A stretch of 64,000 bases of DNA. It comes from Megalobrama amblycephala. Its lineage: Eukaryota; Chordata; Actinopteri; Cypriniformes; Xenocyprididae. Positions 24,501 to 39,500 of the stretch are shown in pieces. Every line of letters starts with the position of its first letter. The stretch's first letter is position 1. The DNA is taken from the NCBI RefSeq assembly GCF_018812025.1, contig NC_063054.1, positions 24,023,142-24,087,141 of the forward strand, read 5' to 3'. Under the pieces are notes generated by a model that worked only from the letters and a program-made list of their open reading frames with translations, did no database searches and was not told where the DNA came from. A program made the position numbers and the translations under genes.

Positions 24501-27500
24501 CCCATTGAAGTTCACCGTTGAGGGAGACGATGACATCAAGCTGTTTCCAGAGGATGATGAACCAGTCAACATTTTGAACGTCAAGAGGGGTCTGATCTCT
24601 GCCCTTGTAGTGCCTGTGTTGGAGGAGGACAGAAACAGGAGAATGGTCAGTCATTAACTCTAAACATCAAAAAAGTTTACATTTGTTGAAAAATTGATAT
24701 ACATTGACTAATCCTTTACAACTTTTCCCCAAAACCAGCCCACCATCTATGGTGTGTGCAAGACAGGCTACTCCGTGAACTCCAGAGAGGACATTGCCAC
24801 TGATGTCACCCTCAACAGAGACCTGTCTAAATGTGACAATTTCAGGCCTGTCAAGGACCACACTAGTCCCCTGGCCCTTATCACAGGCATGGTAAGCCAT
24901 CCAGTCTTCGAATAATACAAAATAACTGTGTTAGGGATATCTGATGGATTCAGTAAACTGTTAACTTACTTTCTTTTTCATCACACAGCACTACCCACTT
25001 GCTCAGCTCATCAGGAGTAGCCAAATCTGCAACTACAAGTTTGATAATGCACAGAAGCATATGACATCTGCTTCCTGCACTGAAAACCACATGCTTGTGC
25101 CTTTTTCTTACAAGTGAGTTCATTGACAACTACATAGGTTTTTAATTTTTGACAGATCATTTGTTTTATTGCTCTGCTAATTCATTCTGATAATCAACAG
25201 AGGACAGTATGGAGTTACTAATGTAGGAAAGCAAGTCTTGACACTGGTGGGAGTGTCTGTGCACAACGACAGAATCTTTGACCACGGTAAGTATTCATTC
25301 ACACACAAATTAGCATGCATTTAGAGTGAACAGAAGTAACCATGTTCTCTTGGTTTACCCACCTATAGATGTAGCCAACATGAAGACCCTGCACCTCGAC
25401 GGCAGCATTGATTCAGTTCATCCAATTCAGGATAAAGATGCCATGCTGTCTGTTCTAAGGGAACTGGCTGGCCTTTCTGAGACCAACAATGGACATAACA
25501 GAGCCCATCTGGCTCACAAGCTCATCGCTACAATCCGCAAAATGAATGCTGAAAGCCTGAGCGCTGGTCTCCCGGAGGCCCTGGAGATTTCTCGCCCACT
25601 GGTGTACCAGGCATTGTTCCAGTGTGGCACGCCAGAATGCACCAGTGCCATCTTGCGGGTTCTCAGGACCTTTGACCGTTCCTCAGTAGAGATTGATGCT
25701 GCAGTGTATGCAATGGGCATGGTACCCAACCCATCTGGAGACCTTGTCAAGGAAATGCTGGAGATGGCCAAATTCAAGGCTAGTAAGCCCATCTACTATG
25801 CTCTCAGCAATGCTGTCAGGAGGTGAGAAAACAAGGACAACTCAACAAAAATCCTGTTGTTTGAGCTACATGTGAATTTAAACTTTCATTCATCTGTCTT
25901 TTCTAAGGCTGTATGAAGTTGAAGGAAGTGTCACCCCTGAGATCCAGGCAGTTGCAGATTATGCCCTTGAACAGATTGGCGACTGCACAGGGAACCAGGA
26001 ACATGTATACTTGTCCCTGAGGGTATGCTCAACCTATTCCATGCTTCACCAAGTTAAAAACAACTGCTGATATGCGGATAATGAAATCTGTACTTGAAAT
26101 CTCTTAGATCATTGGAAACATGGCTGTTGCCATTGGAGCTGCAAGCCCTGCTCTGAAATCAGCGGTTATCCAATGTGTAAACCAACCTGCTGCATCCACT
26201 GAGGTCCAGCAAGCTGCTATTCAAGCTTTTAGACTCACTTCTGTCCCTGATGAGGTAAATCAGATATATTAATAACTGAAACAATTAAAAATACTAAATA
26301 GAATAATAATTGTAATTATAAGTAAATATAAAGTATTTATAATAAATTTATGTTTGACTGACATAAACTTGCTATATTTCTATCAGGGCAGAGAGGTGCT
26401 AATGAAGGTCATTTTTGATGCTGCTGCTCTGATACCAAAGCGTATTGCTGCCTATCTCATTGTGATGAAGGACCCTCAGCCCTCTGAACTGGCTCAGCTG
26501 GTTGCTGCTCTGACTAAAAATGAAAACTGTCAGGCTATGAGATTTGTTAACTCCCATATCAGCAACATCCTGAGCTCCACAGCATCAGAGGCTAAGGAGT
26601 TAGTAGAAATCTTAATACATTTAAACATCCCAAGTATAAAAACTGTATCTAATTTCTCTTCTACTTCTCAGACTCAGAGAGAAGATTCTCAATGCCCTCC
26701 AAGGAAATGAGATCAGATCTGTCACAGATCCAACAAAATACTCTCGCAATTACAAGATTGGATCTCTAGAGGGAAATGTGATCTTCGAGTCTGAAGAACT
26801 TCTGCCCAACGAAGTCATCCTGGAGATGACCATGAATGCTTTCGGATATGACATAGACATGTTTGAGGTACAAGATTATTATGCATTGTTACATTTTCTC
26901 CCTTCATTTTACTGTTTGTAAAACCAGCATATTAATGTGTTTTTTTTTTTTTTGTTCTTACTTACAGATTGGATTGAATGGTAAGGGACTGGAACCTACT
27001 GTTGATGCCCTGATTGGTATTGATGGGTTCTTCCGTGACACCATGCAGAAGACCATTAACTATGCAGCTGACAAAGTGCCCTGTGGCAATGACATTATGC
27101 AGAGCATGTTCCCAAGCCTATGGGATAACATAAAGATGCAAAAGGTCTTTCAAATCGATTGTATTCCACATTATGAATTTCCACATTTTGCAACATTGAT
27201 GGCACTCTCTTTGTCACTCATGTACCCTTCTCACTCCATAGGCCCCCCAGAGCATCGTCAAGGAAATAACCAATAATGTGAACAAGCTCATCCAGAAACT
27301 GAAGGTTCGGGATAATCCAGAGGCTATGATCTACCTGAGGCTTCTGGGTGCTGAACTGGGTTATCTCAAAACCAAGGATATGGAAAACATGGCCTACTCT
27401 GCTGCTTTGCTGACTGAAAGACTCTTAAATATGTTCCCTACTGATGTAAGTGAACTGCTTTAAAACAAATATTAGTGTTTAGCAAATCTGCCATGCTCTT

Positions 27501-30500
27501 AAAGGTGCCCTAGAATCAAAAATTGAATTTACCTTGGCATAGCTGAATAACAAGAGTTCAGTACATGGAAAAGACATACATTGAGTTTCAAACTCCATTG
27601 CTTCCTCCTTCTTATGTAAATCTCATTTGTTTAAAAAGACCTCCAAAAAAACAGGCGAATCTCAACATAACACCGACTGTTATGTAACAGTCGGGATCAT
27701 TAATATGTACGACTCCAATATTTGCATATGCCAGCCCATGTTCAAGGCATTAGACAAGGGCAGCCAGTATTAACGTCTGGATCTGTGCACAGCTGAATCA
27801 ACAGACTAGGTAAGCAAGTAAGGACAATAGCGAAAAATGGCAGATGGAGCGATAATAACTAACATGATCCATGATTACATGATATTTTTAGTGATATTTG
27901 TGAATTGTCTTTCTAAATGTTTCGTTAGCATGTTGCTAATGTACTGTTAAATGTGGTTAAAGTTACCATCGTTTCTTACTGTATTCACAGAGACAAGAGA
28001 GCCATCGCTATTTTCTTTTTTAAACACTTGCAGTCTGTATAATGCATAAACACAACTTCATTCTTTATAAATCTCTCCAACAGTGTGTAATGTTAGCTTG
28101 AGCCACGGAGCACTGTCAAACTAATTCAGAATCAAATGTAAACATCCAAATAAATACTATACTCACATGATCCGACGCATACATGCAGTATGCATGACGA
28201 ACATCTTGTAAAGATCCATTTGAGGTTTATATTAGCTGTGTGAACTTTGTAAATGCACTGTTTTATAGTCGAGAGCTCGAGGGGCAGGGAGCGCGCGATT
28301 TAAAGGGGCCGCAGCCTGAATCGGTGCATAGTTAATGATGCCCCAAAATAGGCAGTTAAAAAAATTAATAAAAATAAATCTATGGGGTATTTTCAGCTGA
28401 AACTTCACAGACACATTCAGGGGACACCTTAGACTTATATTACATCTTGTAAAAACTGGTTCTAGGGCACCTTTAAAAAATGAAGGATCATGGTCAAAGG
28501 TCTGCCGTGTACTTTCATGGTCAAATATATAATTAAATGTTTTTACAGTTCATAAGGAACCTTTTCTCAAGTGTAAACAACAACCTTTTCCTTCACTACG
28601 TCTTCATGGACAATGAGTTTTATCTACCTACTGGTACCGGAGTTCCATTAAGAATTGCCCTGTCTGGTACTTTTGCTCCAGGAGTGAAGGGAGGACTGAA
28701 AATTGCCCGTGACATGGTATGGGTCTAGCTTTTTGTTTTTTTTTTAACTTGAGTTTTACAAGCTATACCTAAGTAACCTATTTCTTTGTCTATTCACATA
28801 GAGCGAGATGGCATTCATGCCATCTGCCGGAGTTGAGTTTGTGACTGAAGTTGGGGCTCTCTTACCTGAATACGTTGAGTCTGGCCTGGAGATGCATACT
28901 AACATCTACCATGAGAGCGGTCTGAGTGTAAAGGTTGCTGTAACCAACAAACAGTTCAAGCTGACCATTCCCACACCCCAAGCTCCAACTACACTCATCA
29001 GTGTGACGTAAGATGTTTCTGTTATCACTGAAAAGTGTCACATTGCTCTGAAGATACATTATCGAAATTATGAATTTTATTTTCTCTGCACAGCAACTCT
29101 TTGTTCTCAGTGACTGGTACTGAAACCAAGACCATTCCTCCCATGATGGAACATGTGAACGCAAAGAAATGCACTCCTTTCTTCCCTGGTTTTAAGTACT
29201 GCAGTGCCATGCAATATTCTAATGCCTTTTCCAGTGATGCCTCCCCCTACTTCCCCTTGACTGGTGACAGCAAGTAAGGGAAATTCTTGTTTATTTATTT
29301 GTCTGTTGTCTTGCTTCTTTATCAATGCTAAAAAAGTTGAATACTGACCTGTATTTAGATTTGCCATTGAGATCCACCCAACTGGCGAGGTTTCTGCATA
29401 CACAGCTACTGTCGACTATGTATATGAAAACAAGGTTGACACGGTGAATTTTGGTCTGAAGGCAGAAGGTAAAGCATTGTTTCACAAAATAATCCCTTAT
29501 GATGTCTAGACATTTTCATCAACTGAAATGTTGTTCTTCTTCCATATAATAGGAATATCATTTGAGGGCACAGCCAAACTGATGTTCGACAGACAGAAAT
29601 ACAGCGTCTCGACTGATCTCCAAATTCCTGACTACGACCTGGAAGCTGGAATTCGAGTTCATGCTGTTGACCGCGAAACTCAGAGCAAGGCCACACATGC
29701 CATCCAGATTGACTTTATTAATAAGAACATCCCCGAGGCATCTCTTGTTGCCCTTGCCAAGTATGCACGTCTATATTACAGTAAATATGTTCAAAAGTAA
29801 AAAAGTAAAATAAAATAAAAAGTGAAAAAAGTGAAAAATATGTTCTAACAATGACAATTGTACAAATAACCTTTGGGGTTTTAAATTTTCTCTTCAATCT
29901 TTAGGTTAGAGTCAATGAAGGGCGCCATGCTGCAGGTTCAGCTGCTCATTCCTAATTTTCAGACTGATGCTAAAGTAACTGCAAAACTGAAATGTTCTGA
30001 GATCCTTAGAGTTGAGCTTGAGAGTGCCCTTATGCTCCCTGAGATGACAAATTCTATTCAGAAAGTCATTCTGAAATACGGTACATTTTTAAGCTTTCAT
30101 TCTAAAACTAAAAGTATGACAAGATCTCCAGATGCACTACAATTTCAGATAAAAGCAAATTCAGAATTCTAGAAATGGCTCCCTTTCATTCATGAGTTCA
30201 GAGAATTTGAATTGAATTAGTAACGACCCAAAGAAAGATGATGTGCAATTTCAAGTTCAATTAGTAACTTTTATCCCAGACAGCAACATAGTGTGGCCCA
30301 GATACGGTACATCTGGTACATGTGGATTACATTACGTTGCTGTAAACATTACGTTACATTACATTACATTGCTCTCTTAAACTTTAAATCTGTAAGGCAA
30401 ACATTAAAAAAATATACATAAGTGGGATTATTTGAATGTCTTAGAATTTTAAAATTCAGCAAGGAAACTCAAAGTCCTCTGAAATAATAACTAATTTTCA

Positions 30501-33500
30501 TGTTCTTTTTAGATGTGGAGAAGATTGAGGCTGAGGTCACTTCTGTTGTCAGCACTGAGATTCATAACCTTGTTCCAATTGATGCCATCAAAGCCAAAGT
30601 CAATGATCTTCTTGACCAGCAGACTGGCACATCTGGGGTGAAGATCCATGATGTCTTGATCCAATCAGTTGAGGTAAATTCAAATGAAATCCTTAGTTCC
30701 CCAAACCTATAAATTCATACAAACCATAAAAATACAGATTACATAATTTAGAATATAACACTATTTCCATAATCATCTAGGCTTCAAATGCCTACCTGGA
30801 ACAATTTGCTGCTGACATCCCATATGTCCAGGGCTTTAGGATTCCTGCCCTCCCAGAATTCACTTTCCCTAAGACGCTGTTCCTGAATGCGTGAGTGAAT
30901 TAAAAATATAACAATTCATTTTAAAATGCAGAAACAAGAATTATGTAAACAATTATACACATACTAACATCAAGTACATTAATTTTTTTTTTTTTTAACA
31001 GTGAGGGGGCTGCTAAATACAAATTTGGCCAGAATTACTACACTATCTCCATTCCCATTCCTCTTGGTGGGAAATCTCCTGGAGATTTTAACTTCCCTGC
31101 TGCCCTGACCACACCAAACCTGGTAGTACCTCAGCTCGGCCTGGAGGTAGCTTCCATAAGCATTCCTCTTCCAGAGATCTTTGTTCCTGAGAGGCTGTCT
31201 GTGTCACTGCCTCTCATGGGAATGGCAGAGGTGTCTAGCAAGCTGAGTAGCAACTTCTATGACATGGAGGCAACAGCTTCTGCTGGCAGGGAACTTGATG
31301 AGAAACCAAGCTATTCTGCCAAGATTGAAGTCACTGGAACAAGCCCAGTGGATCTCCTCTCTTTTAAAGTAGAAGGTACTTTTAATCTTTGTTTGCAGCT
31401 ATATTTTTCCTAACCACATTCTGTAATCTGTAATGAAATGCTAATTACTTGAATGTTATTCTGCTTTAGGATCAGCTTTAGTGGCAGGCACACCTGGAGA
31501 ATCTTTGAGGGCTGCGATGAAATCATCTCTTGATCACAAGTTCATTCAAGCCAATGTTACTTATCATGAGGAAATGACAATTGCCGAAAAAATCAAGATG
31601 AAATCAAGCAGTAAGATTGAGGCGAACAGTCCCTTGGGTCTAAAGATTTCTCTGGAACACACAGGCCAGGTTGGATTTGATGAGGATGAGATCTTCGGAG
31701 ATGGAAACCTGATGGGCTCCATCAAGGCTGGTCCTCTGAATGGTGAAGTTGCTCTCAGGCAGTCACTTATCCTACTCCCTTTCAGGCCAGAGGTGAAAAT
31801 TGATTCCTCTCTGAAAGTAGACTCAAATCATTTCCAAGCAGAGAACACGATTGAAGCAGCGTTTGCCAATGGAGAGCTCTCTGTCGTATCAAAAACAACT
31901 GCATTTGAGGACATACTGGTGCATAATGCTGAAGTTACCTATAAAGAGTCTCTGCTTGCTCTAAAGTCAGATACAAGAGCAAAGGCTCTCGGTTTGAACA
32001 TCCAAAATGTAGCTGAGGCTAGTGCTAGTCTTGATTTGATTAACATTAAGATTGACACTAGCGCTAACACTGCTCCTGGAAATAGCATCCTTTCCAAGTT
32101 TATAGCAGCAGTAGATGGCAATGGGCTGGATGTAAAAGGTGATGCCTCCGCATATCTGTTTAAACACACAGCTTCCCATATTTGCAGCCTATCCTTGACC
32201 AGAGATGGCCTGGCCACGAGTGGCACAACCTTACTGAAAAGCCCTCTTATCCCTTTGTCACTTGAGAACAAATTCAATGGAGCCCTTGACTCTTCTGAGC
32301 TTTCATTGTCAGTTGAGACCAAGGGTAAATTAGTAGAACTGACAATTAAAAATACAAATTCTCTGTCTGCTTCCCTGTCCTCTGTAGCTTTCACCTCTAT
32401 AGCAAAAGCTAATAGCTATGTTGGAACATATAAGCATGACCTCTCCCTTCAGATTGAGCCATTTAGTACTTCAGTGAAAATCAATAATCAACTGGATGTT
32501 CTGGACATGAACCTGATTAATGAGGCTCAGTTTAAGGCACTTCCATACAAAGCTGAACTGACTGGCATTTGGAAGCTTGCCTCTGGCGAAGATGAGCTGA
32601 AGCACACGTATGAGATCAGATATGAAGATCTGGTTGCCACTGCCAAGTGTGGTACAACTGGAAAACTCATGGGATCTCACATGAGCCATAACACAGAAAT
32701 CGAGGTTGCTGGACTTTCACTCACATTCGGCAGTGATGCTCGTCTTAACTCACAGTACCTACGCTTCGATGGTAACTTTCATGCCACTGCTGTTCCCTTC
32801 AGATTCAATGTTGATGCCATGGCCAATACAGATGGTGATTTGTATCTGTATGGAAAACAAAGCACACAAGTTTACACTAAATTTCTTATGAAGGTAGAAC
32901 CACTTGCTTTTGCACACTCGCACGAATGCAGAGTCTCAACAACTCACAATCTGGACAATGGTCTATCAATTAAAACAATCCTTGATAATAAGATTGACAC
33001 TGTGCTGACCCCATCTGAGCAGAAGGCAACAGTAAGAGTAAAATCTGAGGTCAACAACCATATCTTCAGCCAAGATGTGAGTGCTTACAATACTCCTGAA
33101 AGACTTGGATTAGAAGTGTCTGGATCCATCATGACAAACCTCTTCAACAGAGTTAACTCTGACAACCAAGACCACTTTTTCTCAGCCTTCCTAAAATATG
33201 ATAAAAACACTAACTGTCGTGTCATCAGCCTGCCATTAATTAAGCATTTTCCTATGGTCCTGCAACACATGAAAATTACAATTTTGAGGACTGCCGAAGC
33301 CATGCAGTATTATATCAACAAAGAAGATATTATTGCAGAGATTGAGAACCTGGCCAAGTACATTAGTGAATTTGTGAAGGAGCTAAATCTGGAGAGGAGA
33401 ATTGTCAAGATCAGCGAGGACCTGGTTGCTCTCTATGAGAAGTATGGAGTTACTCTGGATGACCTGGAGGCCTCTCTGATTAATCTAAATCCTCTTGTGA

Positions 33501-36500
33501 TGAACCTAGTCTCTGAACTGGACACTCGTGTAGAAGAGATAGAAAAATATGTGAGGGAAATGATCGCAAGTGGCACACTATTTGACACTGCAATACAGAG
33601 ACTAACAGAAGAACTGAATTCATTCAATGAGAAATATGATGTCAGAGCCATTGTTCTTGCTGTCATTGAGGCTATTGAAAATGTAATTGAGCAGATTGAT
33701 GTAATGAGACTGAAGGGCAGTGGCATTGCCCTCTTGCAAGATCTTGAGGAACAATATGCTATTAAATCTAAACTGGAGGAGATTGTGAGTGAACTGAAGC
33801 AGTTTGCTGCAAACTTTGACCAAGGAAAGTTCATTAAGGATGTGAAGAACTTTGTTACTTCTGCCAGCTTCCGAGACTATGCAAACAATTTGGTGGCTCA
33901 AATCCCTACAGAAGAAATCAGCAAGACTGTTGAAAAAGCAAAACAATTGTTTACTGTACTGGGAAGCAGCTTGAATGCCTTCTACAGCAACATGAGAGAA
34001 ATTCTGGTGAAATCTGGTGTTAACAAGAAGATTGAAGTAATTCTGAAAAAAGTTGATGAGCTAATCAAGAGGTTCAATATTGAACAAACTATTGAGGCTC
34101 TTGCTAGCACTTTGAAATCTATTCTGATCCCTTTCATAGAGCTACTGGATAAGGCCGTCACTTACTTGAAAACAACAGAGGTAAACGAAATCACTGAGCA
34201 TTTGAACAACTGCTTAAACCAATACATCGGATATATTATATCATTTGACTACAATGTGTTTGTGGATGAGGCCAACCAGAAAATCAAGGAATTAATAAAT
34301 GATCTTTACACCATGTGTTTGTCACTTGAGATCCGACAAAAGCTTGAGGCAATCAGAGAATTTGTCGGTTATGCTCTGTCATCTCTTAGTGCTTGCCTTG
34401 AGGAGCTGAGAGCAGTCAAAGTTGTAGATGTGGTTAAAAAACTCAAGGACATTGTTGATAGTACAGTCTACATTGACATTGAGGCACTTACAGAAAGCCT
34501 CAGGAAGAGACTTACAGACATGGATATTAGAGAAGAAATCCTCCAGGTCCTGAATCAATTGAGTGGTATCTACGCTAAGTTTGTGGCCATTGCAACAGAC
34601 GCATGCAGTGCTGTTATGGAAGTAAATCAAAACATCTTTAAAGATCAGGCAATTGTCAATGAGTTAAAGCAAATCTGTGATGGAGTCAAAACAGGACTGA
34701 ATTCAACAGCTGAATTCAAGATACCATCTTTTACTTTTCCACTCACTGACCTTGTTGTTCCCCCCATAAAAATAAGTTTAGAAAAGCTTGAGGAAATCAA
34801 CCTCCATTCTACATTGATTGACCTTCCAGAGTTTACTATTCTGCAATATTACACTGTTCCATCAATCAGAATAGAGTATGATGATATCAGGCAGGGACTA
34901 TTAGACCTATTGAACTTCATTGCCAACTATGAAGTGCCATCTGCTGATGCCATCTTTGGAGACATTAGAATTATCTACCTGCCAGACATCTCTGCCATCA
35001 CACTGCCAGAGATCAGTTTTCCAGAGATCTCCCTCCCTGAAATTCCTAAATACATTACTAAGCACAAATTCTCAGATCTGAAGATCCCAGAATTCACACT
35101 CCCTGCAGTCCCTAATGAGGTCATGATGCCATGCTTTGGAAAGCTGTATAGTGAGGTTAGAGTCACCATTCCAATTTTCAACATGAGAACTACAATGGAA
35201 TTCTTAAACTCTACTGAAAGTGCAGAAACCCTTCAATTTACCGGGTACATTACCTCACATGGATCATCTGAATATGACATTCTTAAATACAGCTTGGATT
35301 CAACAGCTCGGGTTGCCATCCCTAAGATGAGTCGTGTGATTGTTGCTGAAACTCTGAAGATCACTCACAGTGTCCTAGCTGTTGACCATCAATCCTCAGT
35401 GTCACTCTATGGCTTCTCAGCCCAAGCCACGGCCAAGAGCACTGTGAAGATAACTTCTGCCCCCTTTAGTGCTAACATTCTTAATATGGCTTTCTTTGCA
35501 CTGGAGGATGGAATGTCTGCAAATATTAAAACAACATATGATGATAAGGTAAACATTCCTGCACTCTCATGGAACAGAGACCAATCTTACACCAATGACT
35601 TCACACTTAAGCAGGAAGGTTTAAAAATCCTTCTGACCATGGAAGAAGAAGTCAAGAGCCAAATATCTGTGAGTGATGAGTCTGATGATATCACAATAAA
35701 GAGTACCTCAACTATAATTATTACTCCAACAACAGCCCAGCTAACCATTTCTTCAGATGGCAACAGTAGAGTTTCAAAATTTAAACAAAGAATAAATGCT
35801 GAAGGTGTTGCCCTGAGCTACATTGACTTTAATGCTCGTATTGAAGGTAATTCTGCTTCCGAAGCCACTTACTTGCTGAATGCTTCTGGAAAGGCTAATC
35901 TCAGAGAAATGAAGGTAGAGATGAAGGCAGACTATGACACAAAGTTTGATGGATTGCTCAGTGGTACCTTTTCCAGTGCCTTCAACGTCTTAGTGCATCC
36001 CTTTGAGGTGGTCCTTGATTTCCAGAACAAGGCTAATACTAAGCTCAGCTTCATAGAGCAATCTGCCAAGATTGATCTCCAGAATAATTATAATGTTCTT
36101 CTAAATAATGATGTGCAGAAGTTGAGCACTGTGGCAAAAGCTCGCTTCAACCAGCACAGATACAGTCACAACTTTACAGTTGCCAACAACAGAGATGAGG
36201 CTGGCATTTACACAGCAGTAAATGGAGAGGCCAATTTGGAATTCCTAACTACCCCAGTCAGTATTCCACCTATCCAGTTTGAAACCCTAATTATGATTGT
36301 TGACACTCCAGAAATCAGCAGCATCAACCTATATGAACAAACTGGCCTTAAGCATCTGTTGACCAACTTTGACCAGGCCATTGATGTAGATGCAAAGATT
36401 ATCTATCAGAAGAGCAAAGTTGCACCCATTATTGATCTTGGTCTCATTAATGTCACTCCTCTGGGCGATTTAAAAACAGAGTTGTCTTTCAAGTCCTCTA

Positions 36501-39500
36501 TATTCAGTCTTAATGCTAATGCTGGAATCTATGGGATGGATAACCCAGTAATTCTATTTGGAGCCATTACTGCATCTGAGTTTGAGGGACTGAAGGCAAA
36601 GATTGAAGGAACCAGCAGCCTGAGCACCAAAAGTGGATTAAAAATAGCCACTTCTGTACTCCTGGAAAATCGTCACATTGCAGGAACCCATGAAAGCACT
36701 GTAACTATGAACCCAGATAACTTTGAAGCTGCACTGTCTGTGACCACAGCTGCAAATATCAACCTACCTGTTCTCACAGCTAAAGCCAACCACCAACTTA
36801 CTGCTGACAACAAGGCCCATCCAAAAGCGGATTCTACTTTAATGATAGAGTACACCTTTGACGTTCCCATTATAAAGCTTGTTGGTAGGGGAAATGCTGA
36901 AAACACCTTAAAAGGTGAAGGAACTTCTTCATTTATCTCTGCTGAGACTCTCTTAAAGGGTACCATTGATGGAACATTCCTAGACCGTGGTATTGTGAAG
37001 GGAGCTCTGAATTATGATGAATCCATCTATATGAATGGTAATAATTTGCAATATGCTCTTAAGACGGTTGGCGATGGCAACATGAATTATGGAGATCTAA
37101 AGGTGGCATTTGATGTGGATGAAAACCTGTCTGTGGAGGCAGCTATTGAACATGTTTATACTCTGCTGAAGTTTTCTTCCAAGAATGAAGCAAATATCGG
37201 AGGTTTCAACACAAAGGGAGTTCATACTGGCCAAGCCACAGTTGATCTGGATCTTCTGAAGTCACTGGTGGCTGATGTGAAAATTGATTTGTCTCAACCA
37301 AGTACCTTTGGTGACCTTAGCATCTCTGAGAAGGTGGAAGTGGAGCTCAGTGTACCCAAGCAGAAAATTGATTACACCTCAAAAATCATCTTTCCAGTGT
37401 ACACCACAGATGTTGTTGCTAAACTAGATGGTAGCTCACCAGACTACAAAACTGTTCTCAAGGCTACAGCCACGTCACCAGTTGTGTTGCTGGAGTACAG
37501 TCTTGACAGCAAGTGTCTGCAAATTCAATGATACTAATATTTACTAAGAAGAAATGAAGAATTGGTGGTGTGATTAACTCATATTTGCTTTGACACAAAA
37601 CAGGCTCTATGAGTACTACAATGGAGAACGATGCCCTGGTTGTAGGAGCTAATGTTGTACTTACACATGCTAACTTTATTATGGACATCAGCAATGTTAT
37701 TCGCATGGGGTAATGTGTTCTGACTTTTTATTGAATTAAAGTAAAAATATTGAATTATGCTTACAAGTATTCGTTTATAACCAATTATGTTTGTAAAACT
37801 TTATTATTATTTCTGGTTTAGTGATCCTAGCCATACCCTGAATGTGGACATCACCAGCCCAAAGTTCACTGATGTAAACGTTCGCTATGCTGCTCGAAGA
37901 GATGGCATAAGTGCCTCGGTTTCAACACCGACAACTGGCCACCTTGGCTTCCAGCTTCAAGGAATGATTCCATCCCAGATCAATGCGAGACTCTACAGCC
38001 GTTTTGCTGTAAGTGGCATTTATTTTGTTAATCTATAAAACCAAACTATTAACTCATGCTAACAACTTTTGCTGTCTGTTTTTTTTTTGCTGATTTTCTA
38101 TATCTATATTGGGGGTGGCAAACTCCAGTCCTAGAGAGCCACAGTCCTGCATAGTTTAGCTCTAACCCTGATAAAAACTCACCTGCCTGTAGCTTCCTAG
38201 TAACCCTTCAAAGCTTGATTAACTTGTTCAGGTGTGTTTGATTAGGGTTGGAGCCAGTGCCGGCCCGAGCCTCTTGGGGGCCCTAAGCAGCATTTGATTT
38301 GGGGGCCCCCCTCCCACCACGTGAAGTCACCTGTGGTTAAAGATTATTGACACAAATGTCACACTATAATGTTACATTATAAATGAATACAGTGAGGTTA
38401 TGTATTAATACAAAATAAATAATAAAAAAATCGATACTTAAAATACTTTATTCTTAAACTTCTGTATACAAACTGTCACAAAACATGAATTAAATAATTA
38501 GCAAATGCAAATGTGCATTAAATGTGCAATCTTTTAAATAAAACCAAAATAGACAAACATCTATGCAGGAAGTAATGCAGGACTAATGAGTAGATCTACA
38601 TTAACACTTCAGCTACTACTATTAACTACTATAGAATCAAGTTTAACTAATCAGTAAGTAATATCAAATTTAGAAGATAGTTCCTTATTAACTAATCAGT
38701 AATTACCTAATGATATTACCATCATTAATAACTATTAACTAATGGACAAATTGTAAAGAACATTAGCATGTGTCTGAGATGTAATCAGTCACAATATTTA
38801 CTTTGAATATAATCATAAAATGCATCATTAATTACTCAAGTATTAGCTAGTCACTATGCAGGAACTACTACTGATCACTAGTAGTTCTTGAAGAAAATGA
38901 CTAGGTACTTGATTAATTAGCGATGCATTTTATGACGATGTTGAGATTAACTACTAGTGGTCTGCACCATTATTTTAAAGTGAAAAACATGTTTTTCACT
39001 TTAAAATAATGGTCCTGATCACTAGTAGTTCCTGCATAGTGACTAGGTAACACTTGAGTAATTAATGATGCATTTTATGACCACACTGAGAGTAAAAAAA
39101 GACAATTGCTCACATCTCAAACACTTTAATGTTGTGATTAGTAATTAATTAGTAATTCTTTATAATTTCTCATAGTTACCTATTAGTTATTATTGATGCC
39201 AATGTCATTCTCTAATTATTGATTACCTAATAAGGAACTATCTTTGTCCTAAATTTGATATTACTTACTGATTAGTTAAGCTTGTTTCTATATTACTTAA
39301 TAGTAGTAGCTCAAGTGTTAATGTAGATCTACTCATTAGTCCTGCATTACTTCCTGCATAGTTACTTATTAATGACGGACCATTATTCTAAAGTGTTACC
39401 GAGGATAGCACTGCTACATCACTCGCCACCATATTAATAAGTAAATAATAAAGAAATAAAGAAATATGGCATCCCTTTCAACTTAAACTGATATCTATAA

